The notes under the pieces were generated by a model, which searched no databases, was not told the origin of the DNA, and saw nothing but the letters and a program-made list of their open reading frames with translations. The position numbers and the translations under genes are program-made. From NCBI GenBank assembly GCA_016713765.1, contig JADJON010000003.1, forward strand, positions 930,001 to 994,000: a stretch of DNA of 64,000 nt, written 5' to 3'. This document shows positions 34,241-43,467 of this stretch, piece after piece. The DNA comes from Bacteroidota bacterium (GTDB lineage Bacteria > Bacteroidota > Bacteroidia > AKYH767-A > 2013-40CM-41-45). Position 1 is the stretch's first letter; each line of letters begins with the position of its first letter.

Positions 34241-35068
34241 ATGGACCAAATCACCCTTCATCGCCTCATCCAGGAACACCTGGAACGGATGCGTGATCTT
34301 CACCGCAGCATGCAGCTTCATACCGGCAGCATCCCCTCATCGGAGATCGACCGGTTTCTTGCCGAATTGCGCGGGACCTACGAATTGGCGCTGACCCTTT
34401 ACCACCGCAACGCCATCCGGAGCATGGATGATCTCGAGGCGGTAATCGGAAACCGCTATACGGCGGAGTCAGGCCCCTTACGGGAGATCGAACAACGCGC
34501 AGGCGAACGCATGATGGGTAGTTTTAATATGCCAAAAGAAACGTCGCCCGAAGCTGTGCCAATGAAAGAACCCGTCGCAGAAACCCCGGCTCCGACGCCT
34601 GAAGCCGTAGCGGCCACCCCGTCCACGCAGCACATTTCCTCCGATCAGTTGATGGTGGATGCCATGACGCATGCAGAAGAACTTCAGTCACGCGCGACAC
34701 GCGACCTGAACGAGAAATTCGAAGAACAGCCGACGCTTGCCGACCGGTTCGAAGAGAAGACCACCCTGGCTGAACGCATCGCTCCTTCGAATTCCTCCGC
34801 GCGCGTCGCGGAAAAGATGCAACGTAAACCGATCCGGGATTTGAAGGCAGCGATCGGGATCAACGAGCGTTTTCTTTTCATCAATCACCTGTTTGCAGGC
34901 GATTCGAATGAGTACCACAAAGCCATTGACACGGTCAATGGTGCCGCAGACATCCAGGCTGCGCGCAAGTTCGTGGAAGAGCAATTGATCGCCCGGTATA
35001 AGTGGAACCTGAGCGGTGATCCCGCCGACGCGTTCATGGACCTGCTCGAACGCCGTTTCCTGGCCTGA
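34241..35068 (+). CDS. Conserved hypothetical protein with low-complexity linker
   Basis: Not a protein of known function. About 275 residues from ATG 34241 (MDQITLHRLIQEHLERMRDL). The N-terminal part (to about 95) is helical; residues about 95-135 are a Pro/Ala/Glu-rich linker. Then a ten-residue unit repeats twice (FEEQPTLADR, FEEKTTLAER). The C-terminal domain contains PIRDLKAAIGINERFLFIN and ends DAFMDLLERRFLA, a pattern I have seen in other Bacteroidota hypothetical proteins. It is soluble, with no signal peptide. It lies 8 bases before rsmI, so the two may be co-transcribed. Confidence 0.6.
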   Translation: MDQITLHRLIQEHLERMRDLHRSMQLHTGSIPSSEIDRFLAELRGTYELALTLYHRNAIRSMDDLEAVIGNRYTAESGPLREIEQRAGERMMGSFNMPKETSPEAVPMKEPVAETPAPTPEAVAATPSTQHISSDQLMVDAMTHAEELQSRATRDLNEKFEEQPTLADRFEEKTTLAERIAPSNSSARVAEKMQRKPIRDLKAAIGINERFLFINHLFAGDSNEYHKAIDTVNGAADIQAARKFVEEQLIARYKWNLSGDPADAFMDLLERRFLA

Positions 35069-35076
35069 CACCCGGC

Positions 35077-35787
35077 ATGGCAAAACTGGTGCTGGTACCC
35101 ACGCCTATCGGCAACCTGGAAGACATCACCCTCCGGGCTATCCGTGTACTGACCGACGTCGACCTGGTTCTCGCCGAGGACACCCGCACCAGTGGCAACC
35201 TGTTGAAGCACCTTGGTCTGAGTAAGCGACTCCAATCGTACCATGCGCACAACGAACACCGGGTGGTGGAAGAACTGGTCAAGCGCATTGAGCTGGGACA
35301 ATCCGTAGCCCTTATCACCGATGCCGGAACTCCGGGCATCTCCGATCCGGGTTTTTTACTCGTACGGGAGTGCCTGCGGCAAGGCGTAGAAGTGGAAACC
35401 TTACCGGGAGCCACCGCGCTGATACCAGCACTGGTCAATAGCGGACTACCCTGTGACCGGTTCTGCTTTGAAGGATTTCTTCCTCAAAAAAAAGGACGTC
35501 AAAAACGGCTGGAACAATTGCAATCAGAAGAGCGAACCCTGGTCTTCTATGAGAGCCCGTATAGACTTGTCCGGGCGTTGGAAGAGTTTGTCCAGCATTT
35601 CGGAAAAGACCGGCTGGCAAGTTTATCCCGTGAATTGAGCAAGTTGCACGAAGAAAACAAACGCGGCACGCTCGAGGAGTTGCTCGCCTATTTTGGAAAT
35701 AAAGTCGTTAAGGGAGAAATCGTGATCGTTGTCGCCGGTGCACGCTATCAGGCCGGTACTGCCCCTTCCGAGACGGAATCGGATTGA
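35077..35787 (+). CDS. rsmI: 16S rRNA (cytidine(1402)-2'-O)-methyltransferase
   Basis: Methylates the ribose of C1402 in 16S rRNA. The 236-residue protein has the tetrapyrrole-methylase fold motifs VPTPIGNLEDITLRA (about 5-19), EDTRTSGNLLKHLG and ALITDAGTPGISDPG. Length is normal and the start ATG 35077 is unambiguous. It follows the unknown gene by 8 bases. Confidence 0.95.
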   Translation: MAKLVLVPTPIGNLEDITLRAIRVLTDVDLVLAEDTRTSGNLLKHLGLSKRLQSYHAHNEHRVVEELVKRIELGQSVALITDAGTPGISDPGFLLVRECLRQGVEVETLPGATALIPALVNSGLPCDRFCFEGFLPQKKGRQKRLEQLQSEERTLVFYESPYRLVRALEEFVQHFGKDRLASLSRELSKLHEENKRGTLEELLAYFGNKVVKGEIVIVVAGARYQAGTAPSETESD

Positions 35788-35817
35788 CCGTTCTTCATCG
35801 GCGACTGATCTAATACC

Positions 35818-37737
35818 ATGCATCGCCTCCTCATCCTGCTGTTGTCCGCGCTCCTGCATACAGGAATATCGGAGGCGCAACCGGTCGTGAGCTATTGCAA
35901 ACGCCGACCGATCGATACCACTATTCCCTCCTCACTTGTCAGCCGCAACCTGGATCTTTTGCACCAGGAATGCAGATTCCGGGTCGACCCCCAGGTGGCC
36001 GCAATCAGCGGATCGGTCAGATCGACTTTTCGAACAACAGCGATCGTTGATGCGATCGAGTTCGATGCCTCGGATGCGCTTGTGGTCGATAGCGTAGTGT
36101 ATCACGGTATCAGGCTTCCAGCAATTCGTCCCGGCGACGACCTGATTCGCATTGAACTTCCCGCAACACTGGCCAACGGCTCCTATGATTCGATCGACGT
36201 CCACTATCACGGCACCCCTTCCTCCGGCGGATTCGGTTCATTCGAGACGGCGCAACACGACGGGCAACCGGTGTTGTGGACCCTGTCGGAACCCTATGGC
36301 GCCCGCGACTGGTGGCCCTGCCGGCAGACCCTCGACGACAAGATCGACTCGCTCGATGTCATCGTCACCAACCCGGCCGGTTATCGCAGCGCGTCGAACG
36401 GCCTCCTGGTCCTCGATACGATCATCGGTAACGAACGCGTCACGCATTGGCAGCACCGCTATCCTATTGCCACGTACCTGGTGGCGATCGCCGTTACCAA
36501 CTATGCGCGCTTCAACCTGACTGTTCCGCTGCCGGGTGGCGACGTTCCCGTGATTAACCTTTGCTTTCCCGAGGACAGCGTCTATGCCGCCACGGGCGCT
36601 TCCGTAGTGATCGGTCAGATGCAACTGTTCGATTCCTTGTTCGGCGCCTATCCCTTTCGGCAGGAAAAATACGGACAGGCGCAGTTCGGCTGGGGTGGCG
36701 GAATGGAACATCAAACCATGACATTCCTTGGCAGTTGGGAGAAAGAGCTGATCGCCCACGAACTTGCCCATCAGTGGTTCGGCGACATGATCACCTGCGG
36801 GAGTTGGGAAGATATCTGGCTCAATGAAGGCTTTGCCACGTACCTCAGCGGGCTCTGCTATGAATTCCTCGAACCCGAGCTGTGGAAACCGTTCCGGGAA
36901 AAACTGGTGGCAAACGGCACGCAGCTTGACGAAGGCAGTGTATTCTGCGATGACACCACTTCCGTCAGCAGGATCTTCAGTGGCGCACTGAGCTATTCCA
37001 AAGGCGCGATGGTACTCCACATGCTGCGGCAACTGATCGGAGATTCGGCTTTCTTCACCGGTGTCCGTCACTATGCGCTGGATCCGACCCTCCAATATTC
37101 CTTTAGCCGTACGACTACCTTGATCGCGCACGTCGAATCCGCCTGCCAATGCGACCTTGACCTGTTTTTTAATGAATGGTACGCAGGTAGCGGCTTCCCG
37201 CGTTACACCGCCTATTGGGAGAACCTGGAACAAAACAAGGTCCGGGTACAGTTGTTTCAATCCGGAAGCGCCGGTGATGGCCTATTCTTTCACAACCCCA
37301 TCGAACTGGGGTTTTCAGGAGCAGCTCAGGATACCGTTGTACGCATACTACCACAAAGCTCTGGTGCGTTCTATGAATTCGAACCGGGATTCCGCGTAAG
37401 CGATATCACGATTGATCCACACGTGAATACCTTTACTGCCGGGAACAGGGTGTATCGGAAAGCTGTAAACGCTGAAGATGAACTCGTACTATTTCCCAAT
37501 CCCACCGACCGGGAAATCACTATTCGCTGTGACCGCCCGAGCCTGTTCAACCGAACTGTATCGGTCAATCTGTTTAGTACGGATGGGCGATTGGTGTATT
37601 CCGAAAAAACAGCGTTCACCCCCACTGCATCCTGTTCGATATACTTAGATGATCTTCCTTCCGGCTTGTACCTCGTGGAGTTGACCGATGACCAGGGTCT
37701 GCGATGGACCCGGAAGTTGGGTGTTACACATCCTTGA
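35818..37737 (+). CDS. M1 family metallopeptidase with T9SS type A sorting domain
   Basis: A secreted zinc aminopeptidase-like protein of 639 residues: signal peptide (ending GISEA), GluZincin M1 domain with the zinc ligands in HELAH (314-318) and the third ligand E337 in NEGFATY, and a substrate motif GGMEH at 294-298, a variant of the usual GAMEN. The C-terminal type A T9SS domain (about 555-639) contains LFPNPTDREITI and GLYLVELTD, so it should be exported by the T9SS. Its stop overlaps the convergent hemW gene by 14 bases. Confidence 0.9.
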   Translation: MHRLLILLLSALLHTGISEAQPVVSYCKRRPIDTTIPSSLVSRNLDLLHQECRFRVDPQVAAISGSVRSTFRTTAIVDAIEFDASDALVVDSVVYHGIRLPAIRPGDDLIRIELPATLANGSYDSIDVHYHGTPSSGGFGSFETAQHDGQPVLWTLSEPYGARDWWPCRQTLDDKIDSLDVIVTNPAGYRSASNGLLVLDTIIGNERVTHWQHRYPIATYLVAIAVTNYARFNLTVPLPGGDVPVINLCFPEDSVYAATGASVVIGQMQLFDSLFGAYPFRQEKYGQAQFGWGGGMEHQTMTFLGSWEKELIAHELAHQWFGDMITCGSWEDIWLNEGFATYLSGLCYEFLEPELWKPFREKLVANGTQLDEGSVFCDDTTSVSRIFSGALSYSKGAMVLHMLRQLIGDSAFFTGVRHYALDPTLQYSFSRTTTLIAHVESACQCDLDLFFNEWYAGSGFPRYTAYWENLEQNKVRVQLFQSGSAGDGLFFHNPIELGFSGAAQDTVVRILPQSSGAFYEFEPGFRVSDITIDPHVNTFTAGNRVYRKAVNAEDELVLFPNPTDREITIRCDRPSLFNRTVSVNLFSTDGRLVYSEKTAFTPTASCSIYLDDLPSGLYLVELTDDQGLRWTRKLGVTHP

Positions 37738-38854
37738 AAAAGCCCGCTGCGACCGTATCGGCGAAGAATTTTCCTTGCCGGGACAAACGGAAACCTCCGG
37801 CATAGGACTCCAGCCAACCTGTTTCCCGCACTTTCTCCAGTTGTTCCATTACCTGCTTTAATGCGGCTGATCCGAATCGCGCCCGAACATCTTCAAAGGG
37901 CACTCCCCATTGCGTACGCAGACGGGTCAAGAGATACTCGTTGAATACTGAGGCCGGAGCGATAGACTCCCGTTCAAGCGGCAGTTGGCCGGCTTGAATG
38001 CTGCGGATATATTCATGATTGTTACGAATGACGGCCGAACGGATGCTGCCGTCGAAGGAATGAGCGGATGGCCCGACACCCAGGTAGGGCGCTCCGAACC
38101 AATACGCGGTATTGTGCTGCGAGTACCTTCCGGGTCGAGCGAAGTTGGAGATCTCGTAGTGTTCGAACCCGTTGGCCTCCGCCCAATCCAGTAGTAGTCC
38201 GAACTGGCGTGCCGCCTGCTCTTCATCCGTATCGTGCAGTACTCGTTGCCGGATCAATTTGTCAAGGGCCGTGCGGGGTTCTACCGTCAGCGAGTAGGCG
38301 GAAAAATGATCCAGCCCGAGTCCGCGCAACACTTCCAGGTTCTCCAGCCACTTTTCATCATCCATTCCTGGCGTGCCGTAGATGAGATCGATCGTCAGCA
38401 ACTCAAAACTCGCGGCGCGTGCCCGTTGAACCGCTGACAAGGCTTCCTCCGCCGTGTGGACCCTGTTCATGTAGCGCAGATCGGCTTCGTGAAAACTCTG
38501 TATCCCGACCGAAAGCCGGTTGATCCCCAAGGATCGCCAGGCTTCCAGTGCAGCAGGATCAAGATCATCCGGGTTGGCCTCCAGGGTGATCTCCGCCGTC
38601 TCGGACACATGGAACAATTCCCGGATAACGCGAAACGTCGCTTCGAGCTCACCGATTGGAAGCAGGGAGGGCGTACCTCCGCCGAAATAAACGGTATCGA
38701 TCGTTGGTCCTGGAAGTTCGGCCGCACGCATCCGCAACTCCTGTCGCATCGCGCCCATCAGGTCGGGAAGAGACTTCTGAACCGTACTGAAATGGAAATC
38801 GCAATAATGGCAGGCCTGCCGGCAGAAGGGAATATGCAGATAGAGACCGGACAT
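37724..38854 (-). CDS. hemW: Radical SAM family haem chaperone HemW
   Basis: A coproporphyrinogen-oxidase-like radical SAM protein of 376 residues, now thought to be a haem chaperone. The 4Fe-4S motif CRQACHYC (C11, C15, C18) follows MSGLYLHIPF; further family features are YFGGGTPSLLP and the C-terminal HemN-type domain. The start ATG at 38854 overlaps the histidine kinase stop (TGATG on the minus strand), so the two are translationally coupled. Confidence 0.9.
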   Translation of the reverse strand: MSGLYLHIPFCRQACHYCDFHFSTVQKSLPDLMGAMRQELRMRAAELPGPTIDTVYFGGGTPSLLPIGELEATFRVIRELFHVSETAEITLEANPDDLDPAALEAWRSLGINRLSVGIQSFHEADLRYMNRVHTAEEALSAVQRARAASFELLTIDLIYGTPGMDDEKWLENLEVLRGLGLDHFSAYSLTVEPRTALDKLIRQRVLHDTDEEQAARQFGLLLDWAEANGFEHYEISNFARPGRYSQHNTAYWFGAPYLGVGPSAHSFDGSIRSAVIRNNHEYIRSIQAGQLPLERESIAPASVFNEYLLTRLRTQWGVPFEDVRARFGSAALKQVMEQLEKVRETGWLESYAGGFRLSRQGKFFADTVAAGFFKDV

Positions 38855-40002
38855 CACTTCTTCAGCACGATCCGGAAAGTCGTTCCCTTTCCGATCTCCG
38901 AACTCTTCACGAAAATCTGTCCGTCGTGGTATTCCTCGATGATCCGCTTACTCAGGGATAAGCCCAACCCCCAACCGCGGTTCTTGGTCGTGAACCCTGG
39001 TTTGAAAATAGTCTTGTAGCTCGATTTGGGAACACCTTTGCCCGTGTCGGAAATGTCGATGTAGACGAACTGTTGCTGGTCGGTGATCATCACCAGGATT
39101 CGTCCGTTGCCCTCCATGGCGTCCAGGGCATTCTTGAGAATATTCTCCACCACCCACTCGAACAAGGGAACATTCATCGGCGCCTGGATGTCGTAGGCCG
39201 GCGCTTCGAGCGAGAAGGTGACCTTGTCCGACGAACGTGTCCGTATGTAGTCGATGCTGTGCTGCATGACCGTGCGCACATTTTCCTTCTTGAGACTCGG
39301 AGCGGAGCCGATCTTCGAAAAGCGGTCGGTAATGGTTTGCAGCCGTTGAATGTCCTTTTCTATTTCATTCGTATACTCCGAAGAAGTCCCTTTTATCTTG
39401 AGGAACTCCAGCCACGCCAGCAGCGACGAGAGCGGTGTACCAAGCTGATGCGCGGTCTCCTTCGCCATTCCGACCCACACCTGGTTTTGTTCCGCCTTTC
39501 GGGAACTGGAGAAAGCCAGGTACGAAACGAACAGGAAAAGCGCGATGACACCCAACTGGAAGTAAGGATAATAACGTAATCGGATCAGGAGATCCGAATC
39601 ACGGTACAAAATGTATTGCTTCAGATTCTGGCCGATCCTGATCTCAATCGGATCATGCTCCGTGCGCATGATCAGGGCTTGCCGGTTGAGGTAAGTCGAG
39701 TCGAGTGCTTTGAGTGAGTCGAGATTCCGGTATGAAATGACCTTGAACTCCTCGTCGGCCCAGATGACCGGGATCGAATTGTTGTTGCTGATAACGGAGG
39801 AGAGGAAGTTGATGTCCGTATTCATCTCCGTCACATCGGCGAGCCGACGGGTCGCCTCCGCCCAGAGCTGGATACGCTTGTATTCCTCTTCCGACAGTTT
39901 ATTGACCAACTTGTTGGTATACCACAGCGAGGCGGCGCCGATGAGTAGCGCGGCCACCAACAGCAGCAATTTCCAACGTTGTTTTTGGGTGTAAATGTTC
40001 AC
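38854..40002 (-). CDS. Orphan sensor histidine kinase
   Basis: A 382-residue membrane histidine kinase. Two membrane helices (about 11-29 and 147-165) bracket a periplasmic sensor domain of about 115 residues, followed by the H box AHQLGTPLSSLLAW with the phospho-accepting H185, an N box NILKNALDAM, a G1 box DISDTGKGVP and the G2 box GWGLGLSLSKR. No response regulator gene is near it. It is coupled to hemW and preceded by a CATCTTTG box (40059-40066, minus strand). The sensed signal is unknown. Confidence 0.88.
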   Translation of the reverse strand: MNIYTQKQRWKLLLLVAALLIGAASLWYTNKLVNKLSEEEYKRIQLWAEATRRLADVTEMNTDINFLSSVISNNNSIPVIWADEEFKVISYRNLDSLKALDSTYLNRQALIMRTEHDPIEIRIGQNLKQYILYRDSDLLIRLRYYPYFQLGVIALFLFVSYLAFSSSRKAEQNQVWVGMAKETAHQLGTPLSSLLAWLEFLKIKGTSSEYTNEIEKDIQRLQTITDRFSKIGSAPSLKKENVRTVMQHSIDYIRTRSSDKVTFSLEAPAYDIQAPMNVPLFEWVVENILKNALDAMEGNGRILVMITDQQQFVYIDISDTGKGVPKSSYKTIFKPGFTTKNRGWGLGLSLSKRIIEEYHDGQIFVKSSEIGKGTTFRIVLKK

Positions 40003-40058
40003 CGTGGAGGACGGTTTTTCCCCGTTTTCAGGCCTAAAAGGCCATTCGGACAGGTTGG

Positions 40059-40066
40059 CAAAGATG
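40059..40066 (-). promoter_or_regulatory. -7-like box for the histidine kinase-hemW pair
   Basis: CATCTTTG on the minus strand, one mismatch from TAnnTTTG, lies about 57 bases before the kinase ATG. Confidence 0.3.
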
Positions 40067-40089
40067 GCAGAATTTCAGAAAACGGGAAA

Positions 40090-42627
40090 TCAATCCCCGT
40101 TATTATCCCAATCCACCTGCAATTCCTCCTTTTTCCTTGCAGGCGGGGCCTTTGCGGTGTCCTTGCGGAACAGCCCGAACTCCTCTTTCAGCATCGACTT
40201 GATGGTCTGCTTTTCACGGGCCAGGTCAGACCGCACCTTCTCCCCTGCACCTTTCCGGTCGTATCCGATCTTGGGATCATCGACCGGACCTTTCATGCTA
40301 AGAAAAAGGCGGGTACGTCCCAGGCCGTCGTCTTCGACCTCTCCGAATTCCGAATTCTGTTGCTTGACCTTTCGACCCAATACATCCGATAAAAGGAGCT
40401 GAAGGCGGTAGTCAACGATGTTGTCGAAGTCATGCACACCGCTCAGGGAAAGGTTCAGGGCGCTGGATTGCACTTCCATCTGCGGGATGTTGATCCGCCT
40501 GCGCTCGATGGTGATGGTATTGCGGAGTGTGGAAAATCGGATGCGGTTCAGATCGGATAAGTGAATGTACTTCGCAACCGGTTGTAAGGGCGCGAAGTCA
40601 TTGAGCTCTCCGTTCTCGATGGTCAGTTCGATGGCGGATCGGGTCTTGCGCGGATCATTCACCAGCCCGCTGGTCCAGGTGGAACTGAACTGTACCGACG
40701 CGCTGACCAGCCCTTTGACGTTCTTATCCGTCATCGTTTCCTGATCGAAGTTTTCCAGCTCGTAGAACAATTCCCGAATGTCGATGCGCTTGATATCCGC
40801 CACACAGCGCATGTACACACTGTCGTCGCGTGCCGCGTCAATCGTAGCGTCCATCGTACACGTTCCGTTCATCGAACGGAAACGCAGCTGTCGCCCGGTG
40901 ATTACTTCGTGATCAAGCAGGATCCTGCCGGCAATGTCCTCCGCTTTGAATCTCCTGAACGTAAGTTGACCGACTTCAACGTCGAGGTCCGCGCGCAAAC
41001 GTGGATTGAATTTCAATTTGTAACTGGTATCCTCCGCACTCGTGGCACTCTTGTCGGACAAGAGTTCATCCAATTCCAGACGCGAGCTTTCCAGTCGCGC
41101 CCGCATGTAACCGGGTTGATTCGGGATGAGCAGAAACGTGATGAAATTGTCGAACGTTCCGCTCATCCGGAGATCGCTGGAAGAGATCCTGCCGCTGAGC
41201 GACTCCACGTCCACTTTGTTATTGTCGAGATGGAAGGAGCCGTCGAAATCCCGGAACTCCAGCGGATTCCGCTTCAGGGTGAAGGCCACATCCGTCAGGC
41301 GAACGGATCCCGACGCCTGCACCTTGTAGAGATTCTCTGCGTTCACGCGCGGCAGGTCGCTGACCTTACCGGCAAAGGATACATCCAGGTCCATGCGCCC
41401 TCCCAAACTGGCGAGGGTATCCATCGGTATGAAGCTGCGCACCTGTGCGAGGTCCAGCCCGCAGGAGGCATGCAGCGTCAGGTACGGATGCTCCAGATCG
41501 TCCAACCGAAGATCGGCCTTGATCGGATGACCGCCCAGCTGCGCGGCCAGTGCCGGTATGACCAACTCGCTGCTCCCCTTCGCATTCCTGCTTCGAAACG
41601 AGCCGTTGAATTGAATCCGCTCGAGTGCCACGTCTTCTCCCTTTGGTTGCAATCTTCCGTCTCGGATGGAAAAGTCGACCACAATGGCGGGGGATGATTG
41701 TTTGTTGGCAGTTCCACGGATCGTTCCCCGGAATAGAAAACGGCCCGACGTCTTGTAATCCTTAAAATAGACCTCGTACCCGGCAGGCAACAGGCTGATG
41801 AATTCTTTCAGTCCCGCTTCGCTTGCTTCTACCGTCAGGTTGAGTTTCGTGGCAACGGAGTCAACGGTGAAATCTCCGCCGACATTGAAATCGACCGCCG
41901 CGACTTTGAGCCGGGTCGGTTCGAGCCGGTATTGTCCGGTGGTCGTGTTTACATCAAGTGCTCCCTCGAGGCGCACCGCTTTCTCTTTCAGGTAAACCGT
42001 TGAGTCGGATACGAACCGTCTGCAAAGCAGGTCACCTTCCGCTTTCAGGTTGAAGCGGTCGGAGGAGAATTTACCCGCAATGCGGGCGTCGCGGAAATTG
42101 AAGTCGTAATCCTGCCGGTTCTTTCGATCATCGTATCGCACATCCATGCGCAGCAGGTGCACAAGGGATAAATCGATTCCACCGCTGCCGGTCGCGGCCG
42201 TTGAATCCGTTTTCCAGATAATGTAATTCGGTTCCCCTTGTTCGTCTATCCGAAGCCTGATGAATCCGTCGTTGGCGGTGATGCGGCGGATGACAATGTC
42301 TTTACGTAACAGACCGGCCAGGTTGAACTGCAGGGAGATCCGTTCGGCCCGCAACAAGGTGTCGCTTTCTTTCCCCGCGACCGCGTCCATTGCCGTCACC
42401 TCCTTCATTTCAAAGGAAGCAAAAGGGAAGTGGCGCAGCAGGGAAATATCGAAATCACTTACTTTGATCTCCGACCGCAAATGCCGGTTCAATTCCGAAA
42501 TGATTTTCTGCTTAACCTCCGCTTCGTAAAATACGGTGACCACCAGCACCAACGCCAGGAATGCGCCACCTGCTACCAGCAGCAGGCGGAGGAATATGCG
42601 CAACAGGCGAGAGCGGGCGAACTGCAT
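40090..42627 (-). CDS. AsmA family protein (large inner-membrane-anchored)
   Basis: An 845-residue protein with one N-terminal membrane helix (about 9-30) and a long periplasmic beta-rich region, characteristic of the AsmA/TamB-like superfamily thought to bridge the envelope and move lipids. Segments such as SELNRHLRSEIKVSDFDIS near the start are typical of the N-terminal AsmA domain. No partner is adjacent. The function in this organism is unknown. Confidence 0.75.
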   Translation of the reverse strand: MQFARSRLLRIFLRLLLVAGGAFLALVLVVTVFYEAEVKQKIISELNRHLRSEIKVSDFDISLLRHFPFASFEMKEVTAMDAVAGKESDTLLRAERISLQFNLAGLLRKDIVIRRITANDGFIRLRIDEQGEPNYIIWKTDSTAATGSGGIDLSLVHLLRMDVRYDDRKNRQDYDFNFRDARIAGKFSSDRFNLKAEGDLLCRRFVSDSTVYLKEKAVRLEGALDVNTTTGQYRLEPTRLKVAAVDFNVGGDFTVDSVATKLNLTVEASEAGLKEFISLLPAGYEVYFKDYKTSGRFLFRGTIRGTANKQSSPAIVVDFSIRDGRLQPKGEDVALERIQFNGSFRSRNAKGSSELVIPALAAQLGGHPIKADLRLDDLEHPYLTLHASCGLDLAQVRSFIPMDTLASLGGRMDLDVSFAGKVSDLPRVNAENLYKVQASGSVRLTDVAFTLKRNPLEFRDFDGSFHLDNNKVDVESLSGRISSSDLRMSGTFDNFITFLLIPNQPGYMRARLESSRLELDELLSDKSATSAEDTSYKLKFNPRLRADLDVEVGQLTFRRFKAEDIAGRILLDHEVITGRQLRFRSMNGTCTMDATIDAARDDSVYMRCVADIKRIDIRELFYELENFDQETMTDKNVKGLVSASVQFSSTWTSGLVNDPRKTRSAIELTIENGELNDFAPLQPVAKYIHLSDLNRIRFSTLRNTITIERRRINIPQMEVQSSALNLSLSGVHDFDNIVDYRLQLLLSDVLGRKVKQQNSEFGEVEDDGLGRTRLFLSMKGPVDDPKIGYDRKGAGEKVRSDLAREKQTIKSMLKEEFGLFRKDTAKAPPARKKEELQVDWDNNGD

Positions 42628-42702
42628 CCGATCGGATGAACGAAGACATCCTTCAAAGGTTGCATAACGCCGGGGAGCCGGGGGAATTGTTATCCCGGGG
42701 AC

Positions 42703-42732
42703 AAAAAAAGCGAACCCTCGGGTTCGCTTTTT
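42703..42732 (-). terminator. Intrinsic terminator after sodA
   Basis: GCGAACCC / GGGTTCGC stem with a short TCG loop, with A-run and T-run flanks, 22 bases after the sodA stop on the minus strand. Confidence 0.88.
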
Positions 42733-42753
42733 AAAGCAAGTTTGCTGGAATAA

Positions 42754-43362
42754 TCACTTCATCGCAGCAGTGAAACGACGGGCGACTTCGTCCCAGTTGA
42801 CCACATTCCACCAGGCGGAGATGTAATCGGGTCTGCGGTTCTGGTAATGCAGGTAGTAAGCATGTTCCCAAACGTCGAGTCCGAGGATCGGCGTCCCTTT
42901 GAGATCCGAAATATCCATCAAGGGGTTGTCCTGATTCGGGCTGGATCCAATGGCCAGTTTCTTCTCGGGCGTTACGACCAGCCAGGCCCAACCGCTTCCG
43001 AAACGTGTCGCGCCGGCCGTGGCGAACTTGGATTTGAATTCATCCACCGAAGAGAACGTGCTTGTGATCGCGTCCGCGAGCGGGCCGGAGAGCGCGCCGC
43101 CACCCGGCTTCATCAGTTCCCAAAAGAGACTGTGATTGTAGTGGCCGCCGCCGTTATTGCGTACCGCGACCGGAAGTGTCGAAATCTTGCGGCAGATCTC
43201 TTCGATGCTGAGTTTCTCCGCATCGGTTCCTGCAATCGCGTTATTGAGATTGGTTACATAAGCCTGATGGTGCTTACCGTGGTGGATCTCCATGGTACGC
43301 GCATCGATGTGCGGCTCCAGCGCGTTGAACGCATAAGAAAGGACGGGAAGTTCGAATGCCAT
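42754..43362 (-). CDS. sodA: Superoxide dismutase, Fe/Mn family
   Basis: A cytoplasmic dismutase of 202 residues. The metal-binding set is visible: H27 region in MEIHHGKHHQAYV, GGHYNHSLFW, and the DVWEHAYY motif giving the aspartate and last histidine. GGGHYNHSLFW and the SPNQDNPLM glutamine resemble Mn-type or cambialistic enzymes, but metal choice needs biochemistry. The gene is monocistronic: exact TATTTTTG box at 43416-43423 and a terminator after it. Confidence 0.94.
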   Translation of the reverse strand: MAFELPVLSYAFNALEPHIDARTMEIHHGKHHQAYVTNLNNAIAGTDAEKLSIEEICRKISTLPVAVRNNGGGHYNHSLFWELMKPGGGALSGPLADAITSTFSSVDEFKSKFATAGATRFGSGWAWLVVTPEKKLAIGSSPNQDNPLMDISDLKGTPILGLDVWEHAYYLHYQNRRPDYISAWWNVVNWDEVARRFTAAMK

Positions 43363-43415
43363 GATGTGTCTTTTTTAACAATAGTTGGACGGGAAATCCG
43401 GATGATTTCCTGATG

Positions 43416-43423
43416 CAAAAATA
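43416..43423 (-). promoter_or_regulatory. -7 box for sodA
   Basis: TATTTTTG on the minus strand, an exact TAnnTTTG match, 53 bases before the ATG. No clear -33 element is seen. Confidence 0.5.
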
Positions 43424-43467
43424 CGAGAAATGAACCAGTAATATCCTGCCAATACAAGGCAGAAAAA

